Position numbers and translations under genes: made by a program. 64,000 bases of DNA from Halarchaeum grantii (GTDB lineage: Archaea; Halobacteriota; Halobacteria; Halobacteriales; Halobacteriaceae): NCBI RefSeq assembly GCF_014647455.2, contig NZ_BMPF01000001.1:496001-560000 (forward strand), read 5' to 3'. Shown in pieces: positions 34,898 to 44,103 of this stretch. Below the pieces are notes generated by a model. That model ran no database searches. It was not told the DNA's origin and was given only the letters and a program-made list of their open reading frames with translations. How positions within the stretch are numbered: position 1 is the stretch's first letter; each line of letters starts with the position of its first letter.

Positions 34898-35209
34898 CTA
34901 GAGGAACTCCTCGTACTCGTAGTGGCGCACCGTCGGCTCCCAGTCCGCGAGCACGTCGCGCGCGATTTCGGGAACGTGGGCGGCCTCGTAGTCCTCGCCC
35001 GCGAACGTCTCGACGGCGTCCCAGTCCTCGAACGTCATCGTCGTCACCAGCTCCACCATCTCGTCGGCGGTCTCGCGTCGCCCGAGTCGGAAGCCCGTGA
35101 GCCCGTCGACGTTCGCCTCGAACTCCGGGACGATCTCGTGCTCGAGGAGGTGTGCGTACTCGTCGGCGTTCTCGGGCGTCGCTCGCGCGTACCAGATGCG
35201 CTCGATCAT
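34898..35209 (-). CDS. Antibiotic biosynthesis monooxygenase (ABM) domain protein
   Basis: A 103-residue ferredoxin-fold protein. MIERIWYARATPENADEYAH begins the ABM pattern, and VDGLTGFRLGRRETADEMVE plus TTMTFEDWDAVETFAGEDYE are the second and third strands/helices. Members act as small monooxygenases, haem-degrading enzymes or non-catalytic dimeric domains. It lies between pccA and a divergent alpha/beta hydrolase, next to an FAD oxidoreductase, so a shared small-molecule pathway is possible. Confidence 0.82.
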   Translation of the reverse strand: MIERIWYARATPENADEYAHLLEHEIVPEFEANVDGLTGFRLGRRETADEMVELVTTMTFEDWDAVETFAGEDYEAAHVPEIARDVLADWEPTVRHYEYEEFL

Positions 35210-35292
35210 ACGGCGATGGAGGGCCGCCGGACGGGAAAACCTCACCGGTGCCCGGCCGAACGCCTTTGGTGGTCGACACCCGACTGATCGTC

Positions 35293-36192
35293 GTGCCACC
35301 GACCGAGACCACCGCCCACCTCGCGGAGGTGGGCGTCCCGTCGGCGAGCGCGGACGTTCGGGACGTCGGCGACGTCTCGCTGCACTGCGTCGCCGCCGGC
35401 GACCCGGCCGACCCGCTCGTCGTCCTCCTCCACGGCTTCCCCGAGTTCTGGTACGAGTGGCGCGACTACGTCGGCCGGTTCGTCGACGCCGGCTACCGCG
35501 TGCTCGTCCCCGACCAGCGCGGCTACAACCTGAGCGAGAAACCGGACGGCGCCCGCGCCTACCGCACCAGCGCGCTCGCGCGCGACGTGCTCGGACTCGT
35601 CGAGAGCGAGGACCGCACGTCCGCCCACCTGCTCGGCCACGACTGGGGCGCGGCGGTCGCGTGGGAGGTCGCGCTTCGACACCCCGACGCCGTCGACAGG
35701 CTCGGAATCGTCAACGTGCCCCATCCCTCGGCGTTCGAGGCCGCCCTGCGCTCGAACCCCGCGCAGATGCGGCGGAGCTGGTACGTGTTCTTCTTCCAAC
35801 TCCCGCGACTCCCCGAGTGGTACGCGCGCCGCGACGGCTTCGCGTTCTTCGAGCGCGCGATGGTCGAGGACGCACGGCCGGGCGCCTTCGAGGCGGGGGA
35901 CGTGGACCGCTATCGCCGCGCGTGGTCGCGCGAGGGCGCGCTCACCGCGATGCTCGACTGGTATCGCGCCCTCCTCCGCCACCGCGACGACCCGCCGCGG
36001 GAGACGGTGACCGCGCCGACGCTGGTCGCGTGGGGCGACCGCGACCGGGCGCTCCTCCCCGAACTCGCCGCCGCGAGCCTCGACTACTGTCGGGACGGCC
36101 GCCTCGAACGGTTCCCCGAGGCCACGCACTGGCTCCCCCACGAGTACCCGGAGCGCGTCGCCGACTCGTTCGTCGAGCACTTCGACGGCTGA
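35293..36192 (+). CDS. Alpha/beta hydrolase (epoxide hydrolase-like)
   Basis: A 299-residue hydrolase. The oxyanion-hole motif is LLHGFPEFWYEW (residues about 48-59), the nucleophile elbow GHDWGAAVAWEVAL has Asp as nucleophile, typical of epoxide hydrolases/dehalogenases, and the late acid and catalytic His are in VAWGDRDRALL and ATHWLPHEYPERV. I start it at GTG 35293 because a CTTTGG box lies about 25-29 bases before it. GTG 35269 is also possible. On the plus strand, against its neighbours. Confidence 0.85.
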   Translation: MPPTETTAHLAEVGVPSASADVRDVGDVSLHCVAAGDPADPLVVLLHGFPEFWYEWRDYVGRFVDAGYRVLVPDQRGYNLSEKPDGARAYRTSALARDVLGLVESEDRTSAHLLGHDWGAAVAWEVALRHPDAVDRLGIVNVPHPSAFEAALRSNPAQMRRSWYVFFFQLPRLPEWYARRDGFAFFERAMVEDARPGAFEAGDVDRYRRAWSREGALTAMLDWYRALLRHRDDPPRETVTAPTLVAWGDRDRALLPELAAASLDYCRDGRLERFPEATHWLPHEYPERVADSFVEHFDG

Positions 36193-36249
36193 GGTGTCAG
36201 AACGGCGCGGTGTCGAAAGGCGGCGACGCGAGTCGCGCGGGCGGGGGTC

Positions 36250-37587
36250 CTACGGTCGGAGCGCGCGCCACAGGACGCGCGGGCGGAACAGGTCCGTCGC
36301 GGGGCGTTCGAGTCGATAGACGCGAAGGAACGTCTCGGAGAGGAACGGGTCGGTCTGCGCGCGCTCGACGAGGCGGCCGACGTAGGCGTTGAGGGCGTTC
36401 GTCCCGAGCGGCTTCGGCCCGGTCGTCTCCGCGAACGTGAAGTCGTTGCCGACGGCGAGGCGCCACGTCGCCTCGACGATATCGCTCGCCCGCTCGAAGA
36501 CGCGCGGCCCGATGCCCTCAAGGCCGGCCGCGAGTTCGTGGTGGAGGCAGAGCGCGTCGAGCGCCGCGACCGACATCCCCTGTCCGTAGATGGGGTTGAA
36601 GCTCGCGATGGCGTCCCCGGTCACCACCAGCCCCTCGGGGAAGCGGTCGAGCGCGTCGTAGCGCCGGCGCACGTTCGCGGGGAACGGGTAGCGCCGCACG
36701 CCGTCGGCCGTCCACGGGCGCTCGCGGACGAGACGGCCGATGTCGTCGACCGGGATGGACGCCGCCCACTCGACGAACGCGTCGCGCTCGGTCGGGACGG
36801 GTTCGCCGTGGACGCCCTGGAAGATGACCTCCCACTGGCCGTCCTCGATCGGGATGAGCGCGGCGCCGCGCGGGCGCTCCGGCTGGGGCGCACAGAGGAG
36901 CATCCGGCGGTCGTCGGCCGGCCGGTCGATCCGCGTGGAGCCGTAGACGACGTCCACCGTCACCTCCTCGCTCTCCGGCGCCGGGTAGCCGTGTTCGGCG
37001 AGCCAGTCGGGCGTGTGGCTGGCGCGCCCGGTCGCGTCGACGACGAGCGACGCCTCGACGTGTCGCGTCTCGCCCGCGTCGTCGCGGACCGCGACGCCGC
37101 TCACGCGCCCGTCGGCGTGGTCGTAGTCGAGGACGCGGTGGCCGCCCCGGAGCGTGACGTTCTCGACGGCGCGAACGCGTTCGCGGACGACGTGCTCGAA
37201 GAGCGGGCGCGACGCGCAGTAGGTCGGGAGGCGCGCGTCCGTCCCGGCGAGCGTCCCGCCGCGGTCGTACCACGTCATGTCGCTCCCGGAGTCGATGAGG
37301 AGGCCGCCCGCCGACAGCAGGTCCTCGCCGAAACCGGGGAAGACGTCCGCGAGCGTCGCCCGACCCGCCTCGAGGAGCGCGTGCGGGTGGTGGGTCTGCG
37401 GGGCGCCGTCGCGCGCGGCCGGCCCCTCGGAGAGCGCGTCGCGCTCGAACACGACGACGTCCTCGAAGGCGTCGGCGAGCACGCGGGCCGCACAGAGGCC
37501 CGCGACGCTGCCGCCCGCGACGACCGCTCGCTCGCCGACGGTCGCGACCCGCTCGGGATCGTAGCGCTCGATGCTGGCCAGCGTCAT
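36250..37587 (-). CDS. FAD-dependent oxidoreductase/monooxygenase-like protein
   Basis: A 445-residue flavoprotein of the p-hydroxybenzoate-hydroxylase fold. FAD-binding motif AVVAGGSVAGLCAARVLADA (residues about 21-40), middle motif VVDATGRASHTPDWLAEHG (about 185-203) and the third FAD motif GLVVTGDAIASFNPIYGQGM (about 327-346). It could be a hydroxylase, halogenase-like enzyme or geranylgeranyl-reductase relative. Placed after pccX. Confidence 0.88.
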   Translation of the reverse strand: MTLASIERYDPERVATVGERAVVAGGSVAGLCAARVLADAFEDVVVFERDALSEGPAARDGAPQTHHPHALLEAGRATLADVFPGFGEDLLSAGGLLIDSGSDMTWYDRGGTLAGTDARLPTYCASRPLFEHVVRERVRAVENVTLRGGHRVLDYDHADGRVSGVAVRDDAGETRHVEASLVVDATGRASHTPDWLAEHGYPAPESEEVTVDVVYGSTRIDRPADDRRMLLCAPQPERPRGAALIPIEDGQWEVIFQGVHGEPVPTERDAFVEWAASIPVDDIGRLVRERPWTADGVRRYPFPANVRRRYDALDRFPEGLVVTGDAIASFNPIYGQGMSVAALDALCLHHELAAGLEGIGPRVFERASDIVEATWRLAVGNDFTFAETTGPKPLGTNALNAYVGRLVERAQTDPFLSETFLRVYRLERPATDLFRPRVLWRALRP

Positions 37588-37668
37588 TCTCTATACGCGA
37601 TCAGTTCGCGTCAGCGACAGAAATAGGTGGCAGATCGCCGCGCGCTCGCCACTCGCGGACGGATCCCA

Positions 37669-37926
37669 TCAGAAGCGCTCGGCGCGTCCGGCCGCGCTCC
37701 ACGCGTCCGTCGGCGCGCCGTCCGGCACGCGCTTCCCGGTGTCGCCGATGGCGTCGAGGCGCCCGGCGAAGCGCCACTTCTCGCCGTCCCACGACGCCGA
37801 CTCGTCCGCGGCGTCGCGCGCCGCCGCGACCGCGAGCGCGCGGCGCTCGCTCAGGTGCGCGGTGATGGCCGCGACGATCGCGGCCGCCTCCGCCTCACTC
37901 GCCGACTCGGGTATCGTGAGGTCCAT
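37669..37926 (-). CDS. pccX: Acyl-CoA carboxylase small subunit PccX (epsilon-like)
   Basis: An 85-residue protein following pccB by 1 bp. MDLTIPESASEAEAAAIVAA is a helical segment. The Trp-containing C-terminal part SWDGEKWRFAGRLDAIGDTG is the pattern seen in actinobacterial AccE-type epsilon subunits, and in haloarchaea a third subunit PccX is required for propionyl-CoA carboxylase (established for Haloferax mediterranei, from memory). Same role is inferred from position and pattern. Confidence 0.85.
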   Translation of the reverse strand: MDLTIPESASEAEAAAIVAAITAHLSERRALAVAAARDAADESASWDGEKWRFAGRLDAIGDTGKRVPDGAPTDAWSAAGRAERF

Positions 37927-37927
37927 C

Positions 37928-39478
37928 TCAGAGCGGGATGTTCCCGTGCTTCTTCGACGGGCCGTCCTCGCGCTTCGACGCGAGCATCTCGAGGTCGGAG
38001 ATGAGCCGCTGGCGCGTCTCTGCGGGTTCGATGACGTCGTCGAGGAACCCCCGGTCGGCGGCCGTGTAGGGGTTCGCGAACTCTTCTCTGTATTCCTCGA
38101 CGAGCGCGTCCCGGAGCTCGTCCGGGTCCTCGGCCTCCGAGAGCTCCTTCCGGTAGAGGACGTTGACGGCGCCGCGCGGCCCCATCACGGCGATTTCGGC
38201 CGTGGGCCACGCGTAGTTGACGTCCGCGCCGAGGTGCTTGGAGGCCATGACGTCGTACGCGCCGCCGTAGGCCTTGCGCGTGATGACGGTGAGGAGCGGG
38301 ACGCTCGCCTCCGAGTAGGCGTAGAGGAGTTTCGCGCCGTGGCGGATGATGCCCTCGTGCTCTTGGTCGGTGCCGGGGAGGAAGCCCGGGACGTCCACGA
38401 GGGAGACGATGGGGACGTTGAAGGAGTCACAGAAGCGCACGAACCGGCTCGCCTTCTCCGAGGCGTCGATGTCGAGCGTGCCCGCGTTCACCCGCGGCTG
38501 GTTCGCGACCACGCCGACGGAGCGCCCGTCGAGGCGCGCGAACCCCACCACGAGGTTCTTCGCGTAGTCGGGTTGGACCTCGAAGAATGAGCCCTCGTCC
38601 ATCAGCTCGTCGACGACGTCGACGGCGTCGTAGGGCTTGCGCGGTTCGTCCGGGACGATACTCTCCAGTTCTTCGGGGCGCCGCTCGGGGTCGTCCCACG
38701 GCTCCACTCTGGGCGGGTCCTCGACGTTGTTCTGCGGGAGGTAGGAGAGGAGGCGACGGATGTCGTCGAGGGCGTCCTCCTCGGACTCCTCGGCGAAGTG
38801 CGCGACGCCCGACGTCGAGGTGTGCGCGGTCGCGCCCCCAAGCTCGTCGAAGCCGACCTCTTCGCCGGTGACCGTCTCGATGACGTCCGGGCCGGTGATG
38901 AACATGTGGCTCGTCTCCTTCACCATGAAGACGAAGTCGGTGAGCGCGGGCGAGTAGACCGCGCCGCCCGCGCACGGCCCCATAATGGCCGAAATTTGGG
39001 GAACGACGCCGCTCGCCTGCTGGTTCTTGTGGAAGATCTCGCCGACCCCACCGAGCGACTCGACGCCCTCCTGGATGCGCGCGCCGGCGGAGTCGTTGAG
39101 GCCGATGACGGGCGCGCCGACCTCCATCGCCTTGTCCATGACCTTACAGACCTTCTCGCAGAAGACCTCGCCGAGGCTGCCGCCGAAGGCCGTGAAGTCG
39201 TGCGCGAAGACGAACGTCTTCCGCCCGTTCACTTCGCCGTACCCCGTCACGACGCCGTCGCCGGGGATGGTGTTCTCCTCCATCCCGAAGTTGTGCGAGC
39301 GATGCGTGCGGAGCGCGTCGAACTCCGTGAAGGTGCCGTCGTCGAGGAAGTAGTCGATGCGTTCGCGCGCCGTCATCTTGCCCTTCTCGTGCTGGGACTC
39401 GATGCGGGACTCGCCGCCGCCCTTCTCGGCGCGGCGTTTGCGCTCGCGCAGTTCCTCGATGCGCTCGTCCATCGTCAT
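37928..39478 (-). CDS. pccB: Acyl-CoA (propionyl-CoA) carboxylase carboxyltransferase subunit
   Basis: A 516-residue carboxyltransferase that moves CO2 from carboxybiotin on PccA to propionyl- (or acetyl-) CoA. Both crotonase-like halves are present: N-half with [18 protein letters not shown] and [21 protein letters not shown]-half with [19 protein letters not shown]-like [20 protein letters not shown] and [20 protein letters not shown]. Length is normal. First gene of the pccB-pccX unit. Confidence 0.96.
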   Translation of the reverse strand: MTMDERIEELRERKRRAEKGGGESRIESQHEKGKMTARERIDYFLDDGTFTEFDALRTHRSHNFGMEENTIPGDGVVTGYGEVNGRKTFVFAHDFTAFGGSLGEVFCEKVCKVMDKAMEVGAPVIGLNDSAGARIQEGVESLGGVGEIFHKNQQASGVVPQISAIMGPCAGGAVYSPALTDFVFMVKETSHMFITGPDVIETVTGEEVGFDELGGATAHTSTSGVAHFAEESEEDALDDIRRLLSYLPQNNVEDPPRVEPWDDPERRPEELESIVPDEPRKPYDAVDVVDELMDEGSFFEVQPDYAKNLVVGFARLDGRSVGVVANQPRVNAGTLDIDASEKASRFVRFCDSFNVPIVSLVDVPGFLPGTDQEHEGIIRHGAKLLYAYSEASVPLLTVITRKAYGGAYDVMASKHLGADVNYAWPTAEIAVMGPRGAVNVLYRKELSEAEDPDELRDALVEEYREEFANPYTAADRGFLDDVIEPAETRQRLISDLEMLASKREDGPSKKHGNIPL

Positions 39479-39537
39479 CTGTTGAATCCCGTTTCACCGG
39501 TCGTCGTCAAAAGGACACCGGATGGCGGAGTGCGACG

Positions 39538-40977
39538 CTACAGCATCGAGTCCGGCCGCCGGAGGCCGGCGACGGCGAGGAGCGTGACCACGACGGCGCC
39601 GACGAGCGAGAGCGTCGAGGACGCCACGCGGACGCCCATCACGTCGAGTTCGGTGACGGAGACGCCGAGGACGGGCAGGAGGCCGGTGATGAGCGTGAAG
39701 AGGAGGAAGATCGGGATGAGGACGCCGACGAAGAGGAGCCACGGCGTCCCGAGCGAGCGCGCGAACTCGCCCGCGCCCGCCTCGTACTCCGCGAGGGCGC
39801 GCCGGCCGAGCACCCAGCCGACGAAGAGGAGGAAGCCCGCGAGGCCGGCGGTCATGAGGAGGTTGACGAGCGTGTTCGCGAGCAGGCCGAAGACCGAGGC
39901 GTCGAGCGCGCACGCGGCGGTGCCGACGGCGACGAGGCCGGCGACGCCGACGGTCGCACGCGAGCGCGGGACATCGTGCTCGTCGACGAGGTACGCGACC
40001 GGGATTTCGAGCATGCTGATGGCGGAGGAGAGCGCGGCGAGCAGGACGACGCCGAAGAACGCGACGCCGAGGACGCGCCCGAAGACCCCGAGGGAGGCGA
40101 ACGCGCTCGCGACGGAGACGAAGATGGCGCCGGGGCCGCCGCTCCCGACGTCGAGGCCGAAGCTGAAGAGGAGCGGGAAGACGAGCAGGCCGGCGAGGAC
40201 GCCGACGCCGGTGTTGAGGACGGCGATGGTGGTGGCGTCGCTCGGGAGCGAGCGCTCCTCGCCGAGGTAGGAGGCGTACGTGATCATCGTCCCGGTGCCG
40301 AGCGAGAGCGTGAAGAGCGCCTGCCCGACGGCCGCCGGGAGGATGTCGAGGGCGTTCGCGCGGAGGTAGGCGACGTCCGGGGAGAGGAGGAACGCCGCGC
40401 CGTCGAGGGCGCCGGGTCGCGTGAACGTCCAGGCGGTGAGCGCGACGAGGAGGAGGACGATGGCGGGCATCATCAGTTTCGTCGCGCGCTCGATTCCCTT
40501 CTCGACGCCGCCGTAGACGATGGCGGCGCTGGCCGCGAGGAACGCGAACCCGAAGGCGAGTGCGCCGGGCCCGTGGCTGATCGCGGAGAAGTACGCGCCC
40601 GACTGGCCGAAGTAGCTCGCGGTGGCGGAGGCGGCGGTGTACCGGACGAACCAGCCCCCGACGACCGAGTAGAAGGAGACGAGGAGGAGCGTCGTCGCGA
40701 CGGCGAAGAGGCCGAACGCGCCCCAGAGCCGGGAGCCGCCGGAGAGGTCGCGGAGCGCGCCGACGGGGTTTCGCTGCGAGCGTCGGCCGATCACGAACGC
40801 GCCGAGGAGACCGGGAACGCCCACGAGGAGAACGATGCCGAGGTAGAGGAGGAGGAACGCGCTACCGCCGTTGTTCGCGGTCATCCACGGGAACCGCCAG
40901 ATGTTGCCGAGGCCGACCGCGGAGCCGACGGCGGCGAGGATGAACCCCGCGCGCGTCTTCCACGTCTCGCGTGTCAT
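39538..40977 (-). CDS. SNF-family sodium-dependent transporter 1
   Basis: A 479-residue neurotransmitter:sodium symporter homologue (LeuT fold, about 12 TM helices). The Na/substrate site of TM1 is FILAAVGSAVGLGNIWRFPW (residues about 12-31). NNGGSAFLLLYLGIVLLVG and GTGTMITYASYLGEE (TM6) follow the family. Bacterial relatives carry amino acids or osmolytes. It lies 134 bp from a second copy in the same orientation. Confidence 0.94.
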   Translation of the reverse strand: MTRETWKTRAGFILAAVGSAVGLGNIWRFPWMTANNGGSAFLLLYLGIVLLVGVPGLLGAFVIGRRSQRNPVGALRDLSGGSRLWGAFGLFAVATTLLLVSFYSVVGGWFVRYTAASATASYFGQSGAYFSAISHGPGALAFGFAFLAASAAIVYGGVEKGIERATKLMMPAIVLLLVALTAWTFTRPGALDGAAFLLSPDVAYLRANALDILPAAVGQALFTLSLGTGTMITYASYLGEERSLPSDATTIAVLNTGVGVLAGLLVFPLLFSFGLDVGSGGPGAIFVSVASAFASLGVFGRVLGVAFFGVVLLAALSSAISMLEIPVAYLVDEHDVPRSRATVGVAGLVAVGTAACALDASVFGLLANTLVNLLMTAGLAGFLLFVGWVLGRRALAEYEAGAGEFARSLGTPWLLFVGVLIPIFLLFTLITGLLPVLGVSVTELDVMGVRVASSTLSLVGAVVVTLLAVAGLRRPDSML

Positions 40978-41111
40978 TGCGAGCCGGTAACACGCTGTCG
41001 TTCAAGAGGGTTTCGTATCGGCGAACGCCGAAACGCGGCAGTATCGGCCGCGAGACGGCCGTATTGTCGATACGGTGACGGAAGAACCGTCGAGAAAGCG
41101 GCGTCAGCGCG

Positions 41112-42440
41112 TCAGAAGTACGCGCCGGTCGTCAGTCCCGTGTAGAAGGAGGTGACGCCGAGGTAGAGGGTGACGATGACCGCGATGGGGACGACGATGC
41201 GCACCCACCAGAGCCAGATAGTCGTCGCGCCCTCGCCGATGGAGGACCCGCGCCCGAGCTCGTCGACGGCTTCGCGGTTGGCGACCCAGCCGACGAAGAG
41301 CGCGATGAACAGCACCGCGACCGGGAGGAGGACGTTGAACACGAGGTCGTTGAAGAGGCCGACGTAGCCGTACGCCGGGGCGATGCCGAGCACGAAGGCG
41401 ACGGCGCCGATGCCGATGGCGACCGTCCGGCGCTCCATGCCCTGCGAGTCGACGACGTAGGACGTCGGCGCCTCGAGGAGGCTGATGGAGGAGGAGAGCG
41501 CGGCGAACAGGAGGACGACGAAGAAGACGAGGCCGATGATCTGGCCGGCCGGCAGCTGGCCGAACGCGCCGGCGAGCGCGATGAAGGCCGTGCCGGCACC
41601 GCCGGAGGCGTCCCCGACGCCGCTCGTCGCGGCGAGGATCGGGAAGACGGCGAAGCCGGCGAGGAGCGCGACGATCGTGTTGAGCACGACGATGATGGCG
41701 CTGTCACCGGGGAGGCTGTCGTCGCGTCCGAGGTAGGAGGCGTAGGCGATCATCACGCCGAACCCGAGCGAGAGCGTGAAGAACGCCTGCCCCATCGCCG
41801 CCGGCACGATGTCGGCGAAGTTGCTCGCGATGACGCTGAAGTCCGGGGAGAGGTAGTAGCTGTACCCCGCGCCCGCGCCGGGGAGGGTCGACGCCCACGC
41901 CGCGAGGCCGACGAGCAACACGAGGATCGCCGGGATCATGAACTTGGTCGCGCGCTCGATGCCGTCCGCGACGCCGAACGCGACGATGCCGATGGTGACC
42001 GCGATGAAGACGGCGTGCGCGCCGACGGCGACGAGGCCGGAGGAGACGCTGCCGAAGTAGGCCCCGGCGTCACCGAGGTAGGCGCCGGTCACGCTGCCGA
42101 CGATGTAGCTGATGACCCAGCCGCCGACGACCGAGTAGAAGGCGAGGGTGATGAACGACGCGAAGACGCCGATGGCGCCCGCGAACGTCCAGTCCCCGTA
42201 GCCGAGTTCAGCGAACGCGGAGACGGCGTTCTGTTTCGAGCGCCGCCCGATGGTGAACTCGATGAGCATCGTCGGGAAGCCGATGAGGAAGACGGCGAGC
42301 AGATAGACCACCAGGAAGGCGGCCCCGCCGTTCGATGCTGTCTGGAACGGGAACGACCAGATGTTCCCCAGCCCCACTGCGCTGCCGACCGCGGCGAAGA
42401 TGAACCCCGCGCGGCTCGTCCAGGTCTCTCGTTGTGCCAT
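41112..42440 (-). CDS. SNF-family sodium-dependent transporter 2
   Basis: A 442-residue paralogue of the previous gene, starting at ATG 42440 (MAQRETWTSRAGFIFAAVGS). TM1 has AVGSAVGLGNIWSFPFQTAS (Ser-Phe replacing Arg-Phe-Pro-Trp-like residues), TM6 has LGFGVMIAYASYLGRDDSLP. About 11-12 TM helices, slightly shorter at the C-terminus than copy 1. A difference at the substrate-site residues suggests a different ligand. Confidence 0.92.
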   Translation of the reverse strand: MAQRETWTSRAGFIFAAVGSAVGLGNIWSFPFQTASNGGAAFLVVYLLAVFLIGFPTMLIEFTIGRRSKQNAVSAFAELGYGDWTFAGAIGVFASFITLAFYSVVGGWVISYIVGSVTGAYLGDAGAYFGSVSSGLVAVGAHAVFIAVTIGIVAFGVADGIERATKFMIPAILVLLVGLAAWASTLPGAGAGYSYYLSPDFSVIASNFADIVPAAMGQAFFTLSLGFGVMIAYASYLGRDDSLPGDSAIIVVLNTIVALLAGFAVFPILAATSGVGDASGGAGTAFIALAGAFGQLPAGQIIGLVFFVVLLFAALSSSISLLEAPTSYVVDSQGMERRTVAIGIGAVAFVLGIAPAYGYVGLFNDLVFNVLLPVAVLFIALFVGWVANREAVDELGRGSSIGEGATTIWLWWVRIVVPIAVIVTLYLGVTSFYTGLTTGAYF

Positions 42441-42529
42441 ATCCACTCAATCCCTGTGAGGCCCGGCCTAATAAGCGTGCGTTTCGCACACGTACGGGAT
42501 GCGTGGACGTGTCGGCCGTCGGACCCGAC

Positions 42530-43489
42530 TCAGGGCTCGACGACGAGCTTCCCGAAGAAGGACTCCTCGACGACCGCGCGCTGGGCGTCGGCGGCCTCCT
42601 CGAGCGCGTAGCTCCGCTCGACGTCCGGCGCGAGCCGACCGTCCGCGAGCAGTCGCGCGAGGCGGCCGAGCACGTCGCCGAAGTCCGGCGTGTTGTACAT
42701 GCTCATGAGCGCGACGGTGAGCTCCTTCGCGCGAGCGCCCGGGACGTCCGGGAGCGTCGCCGCCGCGTCGGTGTTTCCGATGGCGACGACGGTCGCGCCG
42801 GGCGCGGCGACCTCGACGTCGAGGCCGACGTAGTCGTCGACGCGGTGGTCGAGTATCACGTCCGGCGCGCCCGCCTCGACGATGGCGTCGGCGAGGTCCT
42901 CGCGCCGGTAGTCGAGAACGGCGTCCGCGCCGAGCGTCCGCAGGCGGTCGTGGTACGCCTCGCGCGCGGTCGTCGTCACGGTCGCGCCGGTGGCGTCCGC
43001 GAGCTGGACGGCGACGTGACCCACCCCGCCGGAGCCGCCGTGGACGAGACAGGTCGCGGCGGGTTCGAGGTTGCCGTGGTCGAGGAGCGCGCGCCACGCT
43101 GTCACGCCGACGAGCGCGACGGCCGCGCCCTCGGCGAAGGAGACGCCGGTGGGGAGCGGCGCGAGGGCGTCGGCGCCGGCGACGGCGTACTCCGCGTACG
43201 ACCCCTGATTCCAGTTCCCGAGGCCGGTGCCGAAGACGCGGTCGCCGACCGCCCACTCGGTGACGTCGCCGCCGACGGCGTCCACGACGCCCGCGAAGTC
43301 CGAGCCCGGAATCATCGGGAGGGTCGCGGGCTCGTAGGCGCCCTCGCGGAAGTAGGTGTCTACGGGGTTGACGCCCGCCGCCCGCACGTCGATGCGGACC
43401 TCGTCCGCCTTCGGCTCCGGTATCGGGACGCCCTCATCGACTCGCAGTACGTCGGGACCGCCGGTCTCGTGGTAGCGGACAGCGCGCAT
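42530..43489 (-). CDS. NAD(P)H:quinone reductase, zinc-free MDR family
   Basis: A 319-residue medium-chain oxidoreductase. N-terminal GroES-like domain (MRAVRYHETGGPDVLRVDEG; GVNPVDTYFREGAY), then the nucleotide-binding motif CLVHGGSGGVGHVAVQLADA (residues about 148-167). No catalytic or structural zinc Cys cluster is seen, which fits QOR-type quinone reductases. Single-gene unit with a possible TATA-poor promoter. Confidence 0.9.
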   Translation of the reverse strand: MRAVRYHETGGPDVLRVDEGVPIPEPKADEVRIDVRAAGVNPVDTYFREGAYEPATLPMIPGSDFAGVVDAVGGDVTEWAVGDRVFGTGLGNWNQGSYAEYAVAGADALAPLPTGVSFAEGAAVALVGVTAWRALLDHGNLEPAATCLVHGGSGGVGHVAVQLADATGATVTTTAREAYHDRLRTLGADAVLDYRREDLADAIVEAGAPDVILDHRVDDYVGLDVEVAAPGATVVAIGNTDAAATLPDVPGARAKELTVALMSMYNTPDFGDVLGRLARLLADGRLAPDVERSYALEEAADAQRAVVEESFFGKLVVEP

Positions 43490-43531
43490 GGTGTGTGGAT
43501 GGCGACGCGAGAGGATAAGTGTAGGAGGGAG

Positions 43532-43909
43532 TCAGGCGGGTTCGGCGAGCGCTTCGAGCGACATGACGGCCATGGAGGCGACGAGGCAGATACCCCAGAG
43601 GAAGGCGAGCAGACCGAGCTGTGGCAGTCCGAGCGTCGCCTGCACGACGAGCGTCCCCGGCAGGAGCCACTGGCCGACGACGAAACCGTAGACGGCGACG
43701 CTCCGGCGCGTTCCCGACGTCCCGTAGTGGTCGATGGCGAGGCCGGTGACGACGGCGAGGATGCCGAGGACGCCGAAGTGCGCGTGCGCGCCGACGAGTT
43801 GGCCCCAGTAGGGCGGGACGCTGACCATGTGGCCGGCGACGTTCCCCATCCCCCAGAGCATCTGCACGGTCAGTCCGACGAACCCCGATATCTTGAGTAG
43901 GCGTGACAT
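43532..43909 (-). CDS. Small polytopic membrane protein (haem-oxidase-subunit-like pattern)
   Basis: A 125-residue protein, MSRLLKISGFVGLTVQMLWG onward, with about four TM helices. The HAHFGVLGILAVVTGL stretch (His pair, residues about 42-57) is reminiscent of haem-copper oxidase or NorB-like helices that bear haem-ligand His. No oxidase subunit neighbours it. Alternatively an unrelated membrane protein with His in a helix. Confidence 0.72.
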   Translation of the reverse strand: MSRLLKISGFVGLTVQMLWGMGNVAGHMVSVPPYWGQLVGAHAHFGVLGILAVVTGLAIDHYGTSGTRRSVAVYGFVVGQWLLPGTLVVQATLGLPQLGLLAFLWGICLVASMAVMSLEALAEPA

Positions 43910-44103
43910 GCGGCCGGCCGTCTCTCCTAATCGACCATAATGGTTTCCCCACCGACACGACTTGGCGGCGCGTATTCCCGCGACGGCGCCGGGGTGGTGC
44001 GCGCCCGAGCACGCGCCCCGGGTGAGGCGAATGGGAGGCGTTCGCTCGGCACGTTCCGATACTACTAACTCACCCTCTCGGGAACCTACGGCACGAGTCA
44101 CAA

